Positions 26,767 to 35,927 are shown, numbered from the stretch's first letter. The stretch is 64,000 bases of DNA from Parvularcula sp. BBD 1991-13 (GCA_001657385.1 LYSZ01000007.1:1-64000), one strand, 5' to 3'. The notes: generated by a model from the letters alone, not told the origin. A program made the numbers and translations.

Positions 26767-27309
26767 TCAAGCATCATCCAATGCGCGTATAGCAGAAAGG
26801 AAATGCCGTCCCGTCTTCGCATTGAAAAAACGTTGGTCTGCCATTATCCCTCGCGTCGTTTTCTTTTCGAACGCGTTGATGATGGCGTCTTCAGATAAGT
26901 ATTTCAAACAAAATGCCCGCGCGCGCCTTGCTGTGATTGCCTCACCAGGCCAGATCTCTCTAAGACGGTCCTCGACGTCGGCCGACTTTAGCGCTTTCTC
27001 CCAGTTCTCGTCGAGGGCCGCGTCTTTGGTTCGGTTGTTCGCTTCAATGCGACGCCTGTCTTGGTCCCAACGCGATTGAGTAGTGCGGTCTTCATGGCGA
27101 AAACTCGACGTTAAGTGCAACAGCTGGGTGTCGAGCTGAATCAAGTAGTGTCTTGTCTCTCGCGTTATGAGCCAATCAACACAAAGCTCCGAAAAACTAT
27201 CTCGTATTGTGCACCCAAGAACTGGCGCAAGGTACGCACGGTCGCCCTCGTCGAAAGGCCAGTCGAAATGCTCTTCAGAAAGAGCTTCCTTCGTCGGATC
27301 ATTTGTCAC
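26767..27309 (-). CDS. Unknown helical protein with a GTG start
   Basis: I place the start at GTG 27309, which has AAGGA 9 nt upstream and lies just after the stop of the preceding gene (27359). The ATG-initiated frame to 27510 would overlap that gene by 150 bp. The 180-residue product is helical and rich in Arg, Asp and Glu, with RLREIWPGEAITARRARAF near the end. Function unknown; it is coupled to the upstream gene. Confidence 0.62.
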   Translation of the reverse strand: MTNDPTKEALSEEHFDWPFDEGDRAYLAPVLGCTIRDSFSELCVDWLITRETRHYLIQLDTQLLHLTSSFRHEDRTTQSRWDQDRRRIEANNRTKDAALDENWEKALKSADVEDRLREIWPGEAITARRARAFCLKYLSEDAIINAFEKKTTRGIMADQRFFNAKTGRHFLSAIRALDDA

Positions 27310-27358
27310 CTGCTCTATTCCTTTCAAAAAACTGCTGCATAATACGTTTTCGCCAGCG

Positions 27359-27757
27359 CTATAGCTGGCACTTTGAAATGCTTCCGTCGTCGACAGAGAA
27401 GGCCGAAGCGGCAGCGCCATAAATATCGTCGAGGCTAAGGGTGCAGATCGCACCCGAAGATTGGATCGCGTAAGAGGCGCCACAAAGGAATCGGTTGGCT
27501 TCATACCCAATTTCCTGAATTACAAAGACTTCGTCCTTTTGAATCAACGATCCGATCTGTACGGCGAAGTCCAGAATACTCGGATATTCGTCGTCGGCGT
27601 CTTTTCTTTCCGGGAGTCCGTCGTCGCAGATAAATCCCATCTTTCCTTCTTTCTCAATGAGTTCGACGCCCTCGAAGGACGAAAGCAGTTTTCGAAAACT
27701 GTGCGGATCTATGGGCCGAACATAGTTACTCCGGCATTTTGGGATGTAATTCGCCAA
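27359..27757 (-). CDS. Unknown 132-residue protein with a TTG start
   Basis: TTG at 27757 is preceded by AGGAGAAGTAACA and no ATG fits. The product begins MANYIPKCRSNYVRPIDPHS and has an acidic middle (LPERKDADDEYPSILDF). No family is recognised. The next gene downstream starts 49 bp after its stop. Confidence 0.6.
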   Translation of the reverse strand: MANYIPKCRSNYVRPIDPHSFRKLLSSFEGVELIEKEGKMGFICDDGLPERKDADDEYPSILDFAVQIGSLIQKDEVFVIQEIGYEANRFLCGASYAIQSSGAICTLSLDDIYGAAASAFSVDDGSISKCQL

Positions 27758-27949
27758 TGTTACTTCTCCTGACTTCTTTGGTGGTAACTAAGTGCGTGTA
27801 CGTTCCTATTACTTAACAGCGTCGCGAACCTCCGGCTGCGGTTGCGTTACGGACCGGCGCGACGCGAGTCCGCAACGAAAAACACCATCGGGTAGGAATT
27901 CGCGTAATTTCTTGTTGCCAGGAACGCAAACAGCTGGATGTAAGCTTGA

Positions 27950-28513
27950 TTATCCGATGAAATCCGGCGCGGTGTTGATGTCTTCGCACAGCGCGTCGAT
28001 TTCCTCTGCTGACAGAGGTGGAAATTCGCCTTCGTTCGATGCGATCGTCGAAAATGGTGTACCTGGTTGCGCTTGCATCAGGCGCAGCGCCGCGATCACG
28101 GCGCTTTGTTGTCGCCGCGTCAGGGTGATCGAAACTTCCGTACTGTTCGTGCGGTCCCGAAACGCCGTTGCGATTTGCGGCCAATCTGCCTTAAGATAAA
28201 AATCGCTGTTTTTGATATTTGTTTCCAAAGCGCATTCCAAAAATGTGGGAACGAAATGCGTTTCGAATGTCGATAAAAAAGCCGGGTCTCCATCGGCTGT
28301 CGCGATTGCATATGCTCGCATTATAGTCGGAACAAGCTCGACCACGCGCATCCGGATTTCCGACGTGTCGAGCTCAAGCCTCATGGTTCGCAAATTCTCC
28401 CATACTGCGACCGTTGGTTCGACGTCGCGCCGCGTCTTTTCTTCGATTACCTGCCAAATCGTCATTGCATGATCTAGGAACGCTCGCAATTCGCCGTCAA
28501 AACTGATTTCCAT
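27950..28513 (-). CDS. Unknown 187-residue protein
   Basis: AGGAGATTTAATTCTC precedes the ATG. The protein is mostly helical, with acidic ends and LTRRQQSAVIAALRLMQAQPG at residues 130-150. After its TAA the same frame stays open for 46 protein-like codons (to about 27812; GNKKLREFLPDGVFRCGLAS) with no start codon, which hints at a lost longer C-terminus or readthrough. The 190 bp up to the TTG gene otherwise show nothing. Confidence 0.58.
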   Translation of the reverse strand: MEISFDGELRAFLDHAMTIWQVIEEKTRRDVEPTVAVWENLRTMRLELDTSEIRMRVVELVPTIMRAYAIATADGDPAFLSTFETHFVPTFLECALETNIKNSDFYLKADWPQIATAFRDRTNSTEVSITLTRRQQSAVIAALRLMQAQPGTPFSTIASNEGEFPPLSAEEIDALCEDINTAPDFIG

Positions 28514-28559
28514 GAGAATTAAATCTCCTACGAAGTTAAGTCTAAAGGGAGTGTCGTGA

Positions 28560-28597
28560 GCGTCGCGCGGGGAGCGCTACTGCGCCCCCCGCGACGC
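28560..28597. terminator. Long GC-rich hairpin after the ParB-like gene
   Basis: GCGTCGCG and CGCGACGC bracket GGGG/CCCC-rich inner arms around a short loop, directly past the stop of the ParB-like gene on the minus strand. There is no T-tract. It most likely terminates or protects that transcript. Confidence 0.5.
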
Positions 28598-28599
28598 CG

Positions 28600-30687
28600 T
28601 CATTCAGCAGCCATCGGAGCGGCTTTATCGTCTTCCAGTTCCCGCAGCACCGGCGGCGGGACTTGTTCATTTATGCCGGCCTCGGTACTGGGGTTGGGAT
28701 CGGCCGACGCGGCGTCGCCTCCTTCGTCCACAGAGGGTTCTTCCTGCGCAACACGGAAACCGGGCGGAAGCCATATCGCCGCTGCTTGGCGAATCTCCGA
28801 ATCGAGGGTCGACGTCAATTTTGGATCGCCGCTGAAGGATCGCGCCATCGACTTCGCGAGCGGTTCCTTCTTGTCGCTCTTGTGAGACTGACGCCAAGTC
28901 TGGCCGAGGATTTCCTCGCCGATGTCAAGAGCGGACGACTTACGGGTCCGTTTCCAATACTCCTCGTCGGGTCTCCAGAAGCGCGCAAAATCAATCCCGA
29001 GGCGGTCAACAGCCGTTTCGATTGCGGGCTCGGGGTTATCGGAAATCGCCAGTTGCTTCTTCAGCGTCATGGCGACACACCAGCTGAAGAGTTTCTGCTT
29101 TTCTCGCCGCGAAAGGCTTGAAAGCGCCTCAAACCGGTCTTCTGGGGGCTGGTTTAACCACGAACGGCTTAGCCGCTGTTCGATGCCTTTGAGCTTTCGC
29201 GTCGCCGGCATATCGCGATCGTTCCCGAAGCGATCGCCGATATACGTCTCGTTACATGAGATATTGAGCGGATTGTTCTCACCGACAGGCGACATCAGTG
29301 CTTCGCATAATTCGAGCAACAGCAAATCGAAGGCGACGTTGAAATCATTCGCCAGATGCGCCTGGACAATCTCAGTTCGGTCGGAGACCAAATCCTCGCG
29401 GTGTGTTTTTTGGATAACCCCCGCTTCGTCCATTTCTTTCTCGTAAGGGGTTTTCTCCTTGGGCGCCTCCCGACCTGGCGACGAGTTTCCAGCGGTTTTC
29501 AACCCTGCAGCATCTTCCGGTTTCACCAAGCCTTCAATGTATTTGTACTTGCCATTCAAATCGATTGTCACAATACAACCAGCGATCGCGCGCTGCTCTT
29601 CGGAGAATGCCGCGTAATCGTCGATTTTCTTGACGAGCTCGCGCCTTTCAACACGTTTAGATAGAAGCGACTGGTAGTGACCCTGCCCGATTTTATCGTC
29701 GGGCGTATCCTCAAGAGCTGCGACCTCTTTGTCGAGCGCTTCAAGGGCAGCCGTCAATTCTCCAGGAACATTGATCGGTTCAGCGTAAACCCTGCGGTAA
29801 CTGGGCAGGTCGTACGGTTTCTCGATACGGCCTGAAGTCCAATGCCACTTCGAAGCGATTTTTTTCGCTCGACGTTCAACACGCTCTGTAGCAAGTCGCT
29901 CGACCAACGCAATGTCGTCAAAGTAGACGTCGTCATCTTCGTTAAAGAGGTCGGTTGTTACAGCGCCGCCCGCTTCTTCGTAGGCCTTTCTTCCGACAAA
30001 TATCGCCAGCGGGTTCCTCGAATGCAATGACTTGTCAGTAAGGCATTGACGCACAAGTCCCGAGTGATCTCCGGGAAACGGAGGGATGCGTTTCAGGGCG
30101 GCGGTCTGCCTTTCCTTGTCATCGCTCAAGGTGAATGCGTAGAGGGTAGATTTCTCGAACTTTCCATTTTGGTACGCATCGAGAACTTTCTCGTCGAGCC
30201 GCCCGAGTTTTAGAATTTTGATGACATCACGTTCGTTCGTTCCAAATCGGCAGGCGACCTCCCCAGTCGTCATGCCGTCTTTTTCGATCAAGTCGACATA
30301 ACCGCGGAAGCGTTCGACATCATCCATTTCGTTGCGCAGCACGTTTTCCATCAGGGAGATTTCACGCGCGCTCCGCCAGTCACGAATTATGCAGGGAACC
30401 TCGTAGGTATCGTCGCAAAGCCCCTTTTCAATGTTTATCCCCACGGAACCAAGCCGGTATCCGCCCGCAACGACATTGATCACACCGTCATCGTCCGCTG
30501 GTCGGGCGAGAACGGGGACCAACACGCCGACGGCGGCAATGCTGGCCGCCATCGATTCCATTTTTTCCTTAGACCGGCCGGATCGACGGACGTTTTCTGG
30601 TGCGATTTTGAGCTTGTGGTATGGAACCAACTCTGACGGCACGTTTTGTGCGACCTTGTCTGTCGCCGCAATAGTCGATTGTGACAT
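28600..30687 (-). CDS. Large ParB-like nuclease-domain protein
   Basis: The 695-residue protein has a ParB/sulfiredoxin-like N-terminal domain: LVPYHKLKIAPENVR (21-35), VVAGGYRLGSV (near 72-82) and SLMENVLRNEMD, followed by a KorB-type helix-turn-helix (GMTTGEVACRFGTNERDV). The long C-terminal part is helical and lysine/glutamate rich. Such plasmid proteins are usually annotated as ParB nucleases and are distinct from partition ParB (a separate parB sits at 54826-55827). Its ribosome binding site lies inside an inverted repeat (30696-30741). Confidence 0.85.
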   Translation of the reverse strand: MSQSTIAATDKVAQNVPSELVPYHKLKIAPENVRRSGRSKEKMESMAASIAAVGVLVPVLARPADDDGVINVVAGGYRLGSVGINIEKGLCDDTYEVPCIIRDWRSAREISLMENVLRNEMDDVERFRGYVDLIEKDGMTTGEVACRFGTNERDVIKILKLGRLDEKVLDAYQNGKFEKSTLYAFTLSDDKERQTAALKRIPPFPGDHSGLVRQCLTDKSLHSRNPLAIFVGRKAYEEAGGAVTTDLFNEDDDVYFDDIALVERLATERVERRAKKIASKWHWTSGRIEKPYDLPSYRRVYAEPINVPGELTAALEALDKEVAALEDTPDDKIGQGHYQSLLSKRVERRELVKKIDDYAAFSEEQRAIAGCIVTIDLNGKYKYIEGLVKPEDAAGLKTAGNSSPGREAPKEKTPYEKEMDEAGVIQKTHREDLVSDRTEIVQAHLANDFNVAFDLLLLELCEALMSPVGENNPLNISCNETYIGDRFGNDRDMPATRKLKGIEQRLSRSWLNQPPEDRFEALSSLSRREKQKLFSWCVAMTLKKQLAISDNPEPAIETAVDRLGIDFARFWRPDEEYWKRTRKSSALDIGEEILGQTWRQSHKSDKKEPLAKSMARSFSGDPKLTSTLDSEIRQAAAIWLPPGFRVAQEEPSVDEGGDAASADPNPSTEAGINEQVPPPVLRELEDDKAAPMAAE

Positions 30688-30695
30688 TTGGATCT

Positions 30696-30741
30696 CCTTG
30701 CCGGTCAGCCAGAACCACTCTCGCTATCGAAACCGGCAAGG
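30696..30741. promoter_or_regulatory. 10-bp inverted repeat covering the ribosome binding site
   Basis: CCTTGCCGGT and ACCGGCAAGG pair around a 26-nt loop. On the minus strand the 3' arm contains the AAGG of the AAGGAG ribosome binding site of the ParB-like gene, so folding would hide it. It could also be a DNA operator. Confidence 0.55.
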
Positions 30742-30747
30742 ACGTCT

Positions 30748-30763
30748 CCCCTCTCTTCTCTCC
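30748..30763 (-). repeat. Purine-rich leader element
   Basis: Minus-strand GGAGAGAAGAGAGGGG, 61 nt before the ParB-like start and next to the inverted repeat. Confidence 0.6.
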
Positions 30764-30812
30764 TTCGTTTGCTTGGCTACGACGGGATAAACTCTAGGGT
30801 CATTTGGAAGGA

Positions 30813-31169
30813 CTAATATGGATATACTTCGGCGCCCCATTCTCCCGGATCATCAACGACCTCGCCATTTTGCGACCAACAACGAATTCCTTCCGTCGGC
30901 GGTTTTTCGATCATCGCAAAAATCGCGTGTCTCATCAGGTCTGGTAAGACCACCTTTTCATTCGCCATTTCTTTCTCAATATCAGCGAAGTCTGGTTTCG
31001 TATGACCCTGTGAATGGACGATAACGAAAGGTTCGTCGACCTCGGGATCGAACGGCCCGTAGAGTACGTTGGCATCCGCGTATAAAGTAGGGTTAACGGC
31101 CGGATCATAACAAACTCGGGCCAGAACGTAGTGATCACCCCTTACGAAAAGACATCGGTGCTCGGTCAT
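30813..31169 (-). CDS. Unknown protein, related to the next gene upstream
   Basis: This 118-residue protein and the one at 31288-31641 share layout: an early strand pair, FDPEVDEPFVIVHS or FVPFDLQLE, then LP(D/N).MR.AI, and a final W-containing G-rich turn (RCWSQNGEVV or SWWTADGRKL). They look like divergent duplicates. TGGAGACATT precedes ATG. Function unknown. Confidence 0.6.
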   Translation of the reverse strand: MTEHRCLFVRGDHYVLARVCYDPAVNPTLYADANVLYGPFDPEVDEPFVIVHSQGHTKPDFADIEKEMANEKVVLPDLMRHAIFAMIEKPPTEGIRCWSQNGEVVDDPGEWGAEVYPY

Positions 31170-31287
31170 AATGTCTCCAGTTAATATTGATTGTTTGCAT
31201 TGCCGGTTGATCGGTCAACACCAGCTCCTTGAACGACGAACTTGATATTTCCGCGATAAAACAATCACGATGTGTTTCGGTCGTTAG

Positions 31288-31641
31288 CTAAAATTCACCC
31301 GAAGACGTTGTCCCGCCAGCCCGTTTCAGTTTTCGACCGTCTGCCGTCCACCAGCTTCCTCCGTTGCCAGTGTTTGTCTCGCCGTCCCTGATAATTGCAA
31401 GCCGCATCGCATTCGGTATGACAACGCCCATTTTTTCCAGTTGGAGATCAAACGGGACGAAAGTCTTCGGGTGACTGTCTCCGGAACTCAAATTCGAGAA
31501 AATGGGCTGGTCTGGATCTGTTCGGTCGCGCTCTTCGACGTAATCGACGACCAGATAGAACCCTTGCATGCGTCGGTCCCAACCCGCTTGGACGATCACT
31601 GGTTTTTCCTTGTAGGTCGTTTTCAAATAGTGCTGCGTCAT
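31288..31641 (-). CDS. Unknown protein, related to the next gene downstream
   Basis: I start at the ATG at 31641, with GGAGAGTGTT before it. The 117-residue protein begins MTQHYLKTTYKEKPVIVQAG and has the MRLAII and GGSWWTADGR segments that parallel the 30813-31169 protein. No domain is recognised. Confidence 0.58.
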   Translation of the reverse strand: MTQHYLKTTYKEKPVIVQAGWDRRMQGFYLVVDYVEERDRTDPDQPIFSNLSSGDSHPKTFVPFDLQLEKMGVVIPNAMRLAIIRDGETNTGNGGSWWTADGRKLKRAGGTTSSGEF

Positions 31642-31721
31642 AACACTCTCCGGCAGCATAAAGGCGGCAATGAACTTTGGAAACGATCGTTACGTGCAGT
31701 TTTTAGCCTCAGTATCGGAAG

Positions 31722-32549
31722 TCAATCAGCGGAAAGCCGCCATTCCTTACGGATGTGATCTGAAGCTTCCATATCGCCGGTAACATAAGTGGAAACCGGC
31801 GCCGTCGATGCCGTCCTGTCGAAGTCTCGCACAACGATATGACACGCGCCCTCAACGACAGCCACGTTTTCCACGCGACCGGCCCGAATATCGAGCATAA
31901 CAACGCCCGCCCTCTCCGGACCCGTCATGACGTTGGGAATCTCGATTGGAGATTCGCGTTCAATCCCCGGTTCGTGTCCGATCCCCTCACGCGCCCACAT
32001 AACGTACGGCCGCAAGGAGCCATGGGATGACAGCCAGTCCGATTTCTCCGTCGCGAAACCGATTGCGTTGGATAAACCCCGTTTCTCGGAACTACCCAAA
32101 GCGCTAACGCACGAAAACATTTCGTACGGTTGGCAACACCAGACGGAGAACGGTTTCTGCTGATAATCACTCCGTAGGCGTTCATTCTGTTGAAGATAGC
32201 GCGCGGCGCTCTCGAGATCGCGTCTTCTTTCTGTCAGCTCGCCCTTCGTGATGGCCGCGTAAGCATAAACAGAAAGCGGAAAGTCTGTAAGGTTCTGAAT
32301 GAACTCGTATTCCAGCGGCGTAAAGCCGTACTCGCGCGCCTGCGAATAGTAAAAGTCTCCGAGATAAGGCCCTCCCTTGCCCTCGAATAAGCCGTATACA
32401 ACTCGGTCGCTCTCACCATGGACGACATTGAGAAGACCGAACAATCGACCGTCTGCATATCGAATGCGAACCAGCGGCGCGTTGTCAAATTTTTCTTTGG
32501 TCCACGGGGTGCGCAACATTTCGATCATTTCGGCATTTAACCATTGCAT
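31722..32549 (-). CDS. Unknown protein, paralogue of the gene at 32947-33768
   Basis: The start at 32549 has GGAG 6 nt before it. The 275-residue product shares with its neighbour a VRIRYADGR.FGLLNV (against VKLVTPDGRTRGLINV) opening, the YLQQNE.../(K/Q)PFSV.C.Q middle and a CHIVVRDFDR (against RVIIRDYDQ) end. The family is unknown to me. The two genes flank a zinc-ribbon gene. A purine-rich element lies 66 nt upstream. Confidence 0.68.
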   Translation of the reverse strand: MQWLNAEMIEMLRTPWTKEKFDNAPLVRIRYADGRLFGLLNVVHGESDRVVYGLFEGKGGPYLGDFYYSQAREYGFTPLEYEFIQNLTDFPLSVYAYAAITKGELTERRRDLESAARYLQQNERLRSDYQQKPFSVWCCQPYEMFSCVSALGSSEKRGLSNAIGFATEKSDWLSSHGSLRPYVMWAREGIGHEPGIERESPIEIPNVMTGPERAGVVMLDIRAGRVENVAVVEGACHIVVRDFDRTASTAPVSTYVTGDMEASDHIRKEWRLSAD

Positions 32550-32614
32550 CGCAATCTCCAAGTCTCCGCGACGGGTTAGCGTCGCTGGTGTTTCAAATGA
32601 ATCGCCTCCATGCG

Positions 32615-32630
32615 CCCCCTCTTCTCTCTT
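32615..32630 (-). repeat. Purine-rich leader element
   Basis: Minus-strand AAGAGAGAAGAGGGGG, 66 nt before the start at 32549, with a short TTGATCAA palindrome right beside it. Confidence 0.6.
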
Positions 32631-32677
32631 GATCAAAGCGGCGATGCGGGAATTGGATGTCGTGCGGGAGAGAGTGC

Positions 32678-32884
32678 TCAAACCAGACCAAATGACTCCG
32701 CATCGCCCTCGTGATCGCAGTCAACGCACAGCGTGAAGCTTGCTGGTTCTATATATGGTTCGTATCCGTCTATCGGCTCAAGTTCGGGCGGTTCACCGCG
32801 GCTCGCCTGCGACGCGTTGACGACATAGCATGTGATATTCGCGCTGACACGAATGTTGCTTTGATTGCATTTTGGGCATCTCAT
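32678..32884 (-). CDS. Small zinc-ribbon protein
   Basis: ATG at 32884 follows AAAGGAGCTCCAG. The 68-residue protein starts MRCPKCNQSNIRVSA and ends with CVDCDHEGD: two CxxC pairs about 55 residues apart, a zinc-ribbon layout. The part between is acidic and proline-rich. It could bind nucleic acid or a partner; nothing more can be said. Confidence 0.65.
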   Translation of the reverse strand: MRCPKCNQSNIRVSANITCYVVNASQASRGEPPELEPIDGYEPYIEPASFTLCVDCDHEGDAESFGLV

Positions 32885-32946
32885 CTGGAGCTCCTTTGAA
32901 TATATGACTCTTGCAACTGGATCGCGCCCAATCGTACATTCTTCGA

Positions 32947-33768
32947 CTATCGCCAATCGCCCCAGTATGAGTCGATAAAAGACGCGCCTTCATCATCCAC
33001 GCCGTGTTCCAAGGGGGCGTTGTCAACGAGAGAGTTTTGATCATAGTCGCGTATGATGACACGCGCAGGCTTTTTATCGAACTCGACATTTTCGATCCTC
33101 CCGTCGCGGAGCGTTATCTCAATGAGAGGCGGCGCGCCCGTTTCAGAGAAAATCAATGGTATATGTAGCTGTCCCGCTGCGCCCTCTTCAGGATCAGCGC
33201 CAATCCCCGATACAGCCTTGCTGACGAATGGTCTCCTGTACTCGCTGATCGGTCTCCATTCATCAGATAGGTCCGCGGAAGCAATAGCATTGCGGCACGC
33301 GTCGTCCGCTGAGCAAGCCAGAACGCTCACAATGCAATCTCGGTATTCGGCCTGAACGCATTGGACAGAGAACGGTTGAAGCTGGTTAGCGGTTCTTAGA
33401 TCAGGCTCTCGTTCAAATTCTTCTTCCGCAATCGCCAACTCCGTCAAGTCCTCAACGATCCAACCGGCCTTCCTTGAAGCGAAGATATAGGCCGAGAGGT
33501 CGTATTCCGGGCGCGCTTCCGGGATAGTGGTCACCTGGACCCTACCTTCGTCGATAGACTGAGCCAGAGCACGCAGATCAAAAGCCCCGAAAACAGGGGC
33601 GTTTTCCTTTGCCTGGAAGTAGCCAAACGCCAGCGTATCGAGCACATTAATAAGTCCCCGTGTTCGGCCGTCAGGAGTAACCAGCTTTACGCGTGGCGGC
33701 GCGTCGATCTTTTTCGCCCGCCAGTTTTCCCTCAATTCGTCTTCGTCTTTCGCGTTGAAAATCTCCAT
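32947..33768 (-). CDS. Unknown protein, paralogue of the gene at 31722-32549
   Basis: I choose the second ATG (33768), whose GGAGATTTCC leader matches the GGAGATTGCG leader of the paralogue. The 273-residue protein shares the opening, middle and ending blocks described for that gene and differs mainly by an acidic C-terminus (GVDDEGASFID). No known domain. Confidence 0.66.
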   Translation of the reverse strand: MEIFNAKDEDELRENWRAKKIDAPPRVKLVTPDGRTRGLINVLDTLAFGYFQAKENAPVFGAFDLRALAQSIDEGRVQVTTIPEARPEYDLSAYIFASRKAGWIVEDLTELAIAEEEFEREPDLRTANQLQPFSVQCVQAEYRDCIVSVLACSADDACRNAIASADLSDEWRPISEYRRPFVSKAVSGIGADPEEGAAGQLHIPLIFSETGAPPLIEITLRDGRIENVEFDKKPARVIIRDYDQNSLVDNAPLEHGVDDEGASFIDSYWGDWR

Positions 33769-33846
33769 GGAAATCTCCATTGATGGATTTGATGATGGAC
33801 AGTCTTTGCTCAGGATCGGTATTTCGGCGCCAAGGCTATGCTTGCA

Positions 33847-34563
33847 TCAGATGGATCGGTTGTGCGTTGCGATCCATTCCTCGGCGAATCTCTCGATCTT
33901 TCGTACGGCGTCGGCTTCGCTTTTCACCTCGACTTGAGCGCGAAATGCCGTATCCGTCCGGTGACTGAGTTTTACTTTGGTCGGCGAGTTAGTGAGATCA
34001 AACGAAGTGTAACCTTCTGCATTGCCTCCTTTACGTACACGGCCAAAGACAGCTTCGGGTTTTTTGCGTACCAGAATTATGCTCCCACCGGACCCATCGG
34101 TCGTCCACCCGATGTCATGTGACGCGAAGAACGAAGGCAAATATTGTTCCTCCCATAACAAGATAGCGGCGCGTAACGAAACCAACTGCCCTTCAGACTC
34201 GAGAAACCGACAGCGTTGCGCTAAAACGCGTGCGTCGTTGCGCGACTTATCAGTATACGCATGCCGTGCGTCATAGTGTTCGACCGCTACGTGTTTCCAG
34301 TAAACGCAGCCTTCATGGTCCCTGATGAGGTTTTTAATTGCATGAAACCACGGTGCTTGGTATTTCCCTGCGCAAACGCTTTCGTGGATTGCCTCAAACA
34401 CTGCAATAGCCTTCTCGCCGGCGCGCCCATTGACTACGTCTTGGACTAACGCCAAATGCCCCGGACTAAGGTCGTTTCCGTCGTTGGTCGCCTTGATTAT
34501 TGCAATGGCCATTTCCGTTAGCGACGACGCGTCTCGTCCATGATCTGTTGCCTTTATATGCAT
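33847..34563 (-). CDS. Unknown 238-residue protein
   Basis: The start at 34563 is preceded by GGAAGGGACGAAC; the longer frame to 34674 lacks support. The product opens MHIKATDHGRDASSL, is helical up to residue 140 and then holds SFDLTNSPTKVKLSHRT and a C-terminal helix (AVRKIERFAEEW). No family is recognised. Confidence 0.58.
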   Translation of the reverse strand: MHIKATDHGRDASSLTEMAIAIIKATNDGNDLSPGHLALVQDVVNGRAGEKAIAVFEAIHESVCAGKYQAPWFHAIKNLIRDHEGCVYWKHVAVEHYDARHAYTDKSRNDARVLAQRCRFLESEGQLVSLRAAILLWEEQYLPSFFASHDIGWTTDGSGGSIILVRKKPEAVFGRVRKGGNAEGYTSFDLTNSPTKVKLSHRTDTAFRAQVEVKSEADAVRKIERFAEEWIATHNRSI

Positions 34564-34774
34564 GGTTCGTCCCTTCCCATTTTTTCTTGGCTTTCCAGTC
34601 TGAACGTTGCCGTTATGCCGGACCTCGCGCATGCCGGTGCCCCTCCTATCGGGCTCGTAACGCCGATTAGCCAAAACGGGGCAATTCTTTGGGTGTTTTC
34701 GTAGCTACGTGCTTGCAGAATTCGATGACGGGTTTTCTGGTCTTTAAGTTCGGCCGCAGAATTCCCGAGGCGGG

Positions 34775-35212
34775 TTAGCCGGAGCTATTCGACGCACCAT
34801 CGTTTCTGAACGGGACCATCGCAGGGGCGGTGCGTTTTTCCATGTCTCTTACCGTGTCGATCGTTTCGCGCATTTTTGTGACGATTGCTTCCAACTCAAG
34901 AGCCTTGGTGTCCGTTGTTGGGGTGTAGATCGTTCCGTCCGCCTGTCCTGTTTCCGTTGCCGTGGCCAACAGTTCCGGTTCAGTGATTGTCTCGCCCTGG
35001 AGACGCCATTGCGCAGCACTGACAATCTCTTCCCGCATCAAGGCGTAGATCCGGCCGCGTTTCAACAATTCCTCCAAGTGCAGAAGAATGGCCTCGCCCT
35101 TCAATTCCGGCGCTATTTCAGCGTCGTGGAAGGTATCGAGAATTGTTTCAACCAAGTGCTCGGTCGATCTTTCTTCAAGATCCAAGTCGGCTTGTTCTTG
35201 GTCGTCACTCAT
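34775..35212 (-). CDS. Unknown acidic helical protein
   Basis: ATG at 35212 (GGAG upstream) overlaps the stop of the previous gene as ATGA. The 145-residue product is acidic at the N-terminus (MSDDQEQADLDLEERS) and helical throughout. It is the last of three genes joined by overlaps (34775-35927), so it is translated with them. Confidence 0.58.
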   Translation of the reverse strand: MSDDQEQADLDLEERSTEHLVETILDTFHDAEIAPELKGEAILLHLEELLKRGRIYALMREEIVSAAQWRLQGETITEPELLATATETGQADGTIYTPTTDTKALELEAIVTKMRETIDTVRDMEKRTAPAMVPFRNDGASNSSG

Positions 35213-35484
35213 GATCTTGACTCCTGCAAGGTTATAAGGGTTTTCGCGACAGCGGCGCTTGGGAACCCGAGCCCAAGGCGCTTGCACATCGACCGGCGTT
35301 TTCTGACCCGTCGTGCAATTCGGTTAGGGGTCAGGTTGCATGGCTCAAGTTCCAGAATGGTGGAAACAGGCTTCCGGTAGAGATCGAAGGTGGAGATATC
35401 GATAAACCGGATCCATTTGCGGCCCTTATGAAACAGCACGACTATTCGCCACCCGCCGCGATTTGCAAAGTATCGGTAAATCAT
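35209..35484 (-). CDS. Unknown basic protein in an overlapping trio
   Basis: The 91-residue protein is basic in its second half (RIARRVRKRRSMCKRLG) and starts MIYRYFANRGGWRIVVLFHK. Its start overlaps the stop of the 35481-35927 gene and its stop overlaps the start of the 34775-35212 gene, each by 4 nt. No family is recognised. Confidence 0.55.
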   Translation of the reverse strand: MIYRYFANRGGWRIVVLFHKGRKWIRFIDISTFDLYRKPVSTILELEPCNLTPNRIARRVRKRRSMCKRLGLGFPSAAVAKTLITLQESRS

Positions 35485-35927
35485 GACACAGCCACCTTGC
35501 TTTCTAGTAACGCCGCGAGGCTGTGATTGTTGATGGCTCTCAATGATTCAATCAGACCCCGGTTGGCGGCTACGTCCCAGTTCAACGGAAAGCAAACCCC
35601 TTCGCTCATCCCGCGGCGTATGATTAGAGCACGTTCTTCACTTGTCGGCGGGTTCTCATCCGGATAGGCTTCCATTTGAATCGCGGCGGCTTCTAACCCG
35701 TTAGCGTCGCAACAATCGAAGAACAGCGCAGAAACACAGTTCGAAATCGACCCATCACAGGCCTGCCCCAAGACGTAGGGTCGCGGAGAGAAAACTTGAA
35801 ACTCCAGGACGTCGTTAGCTTCCAGTTCGTAACGAATTCCGCCCGTGACGCGATAAACGACAATGCGCATTTGAGCGTCATCGCTTCGTCGGGACCATTC
35901 CTCGGTGTAGAGCAGGAAAGGTTTCAT
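35481..35927 (-). CDS. Unknown 148-residue protein
   Basis: First gene of the overlapping trio. It starts MKPFLLYTEEWSRRSDDAQM, looks beta-rich in residues 20-60, and has a Cys pair (FDCCDANG) in the middle. Nothing identifies a function. Confidence 0.58.
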   Translation of the reverse strand: MKPFLLYTEEWSRRSDDAQMRIVVYRVTGGIRYELEANDVLEFQVFSPRPYVLGQACDGSISNCVSALFFDCCDANGLEAAAIQMEAYPDENPPTSEERALIIRRGMSEGVCFPLNWDVAANRGLIESLRAINNHSLAALLESKVAVS

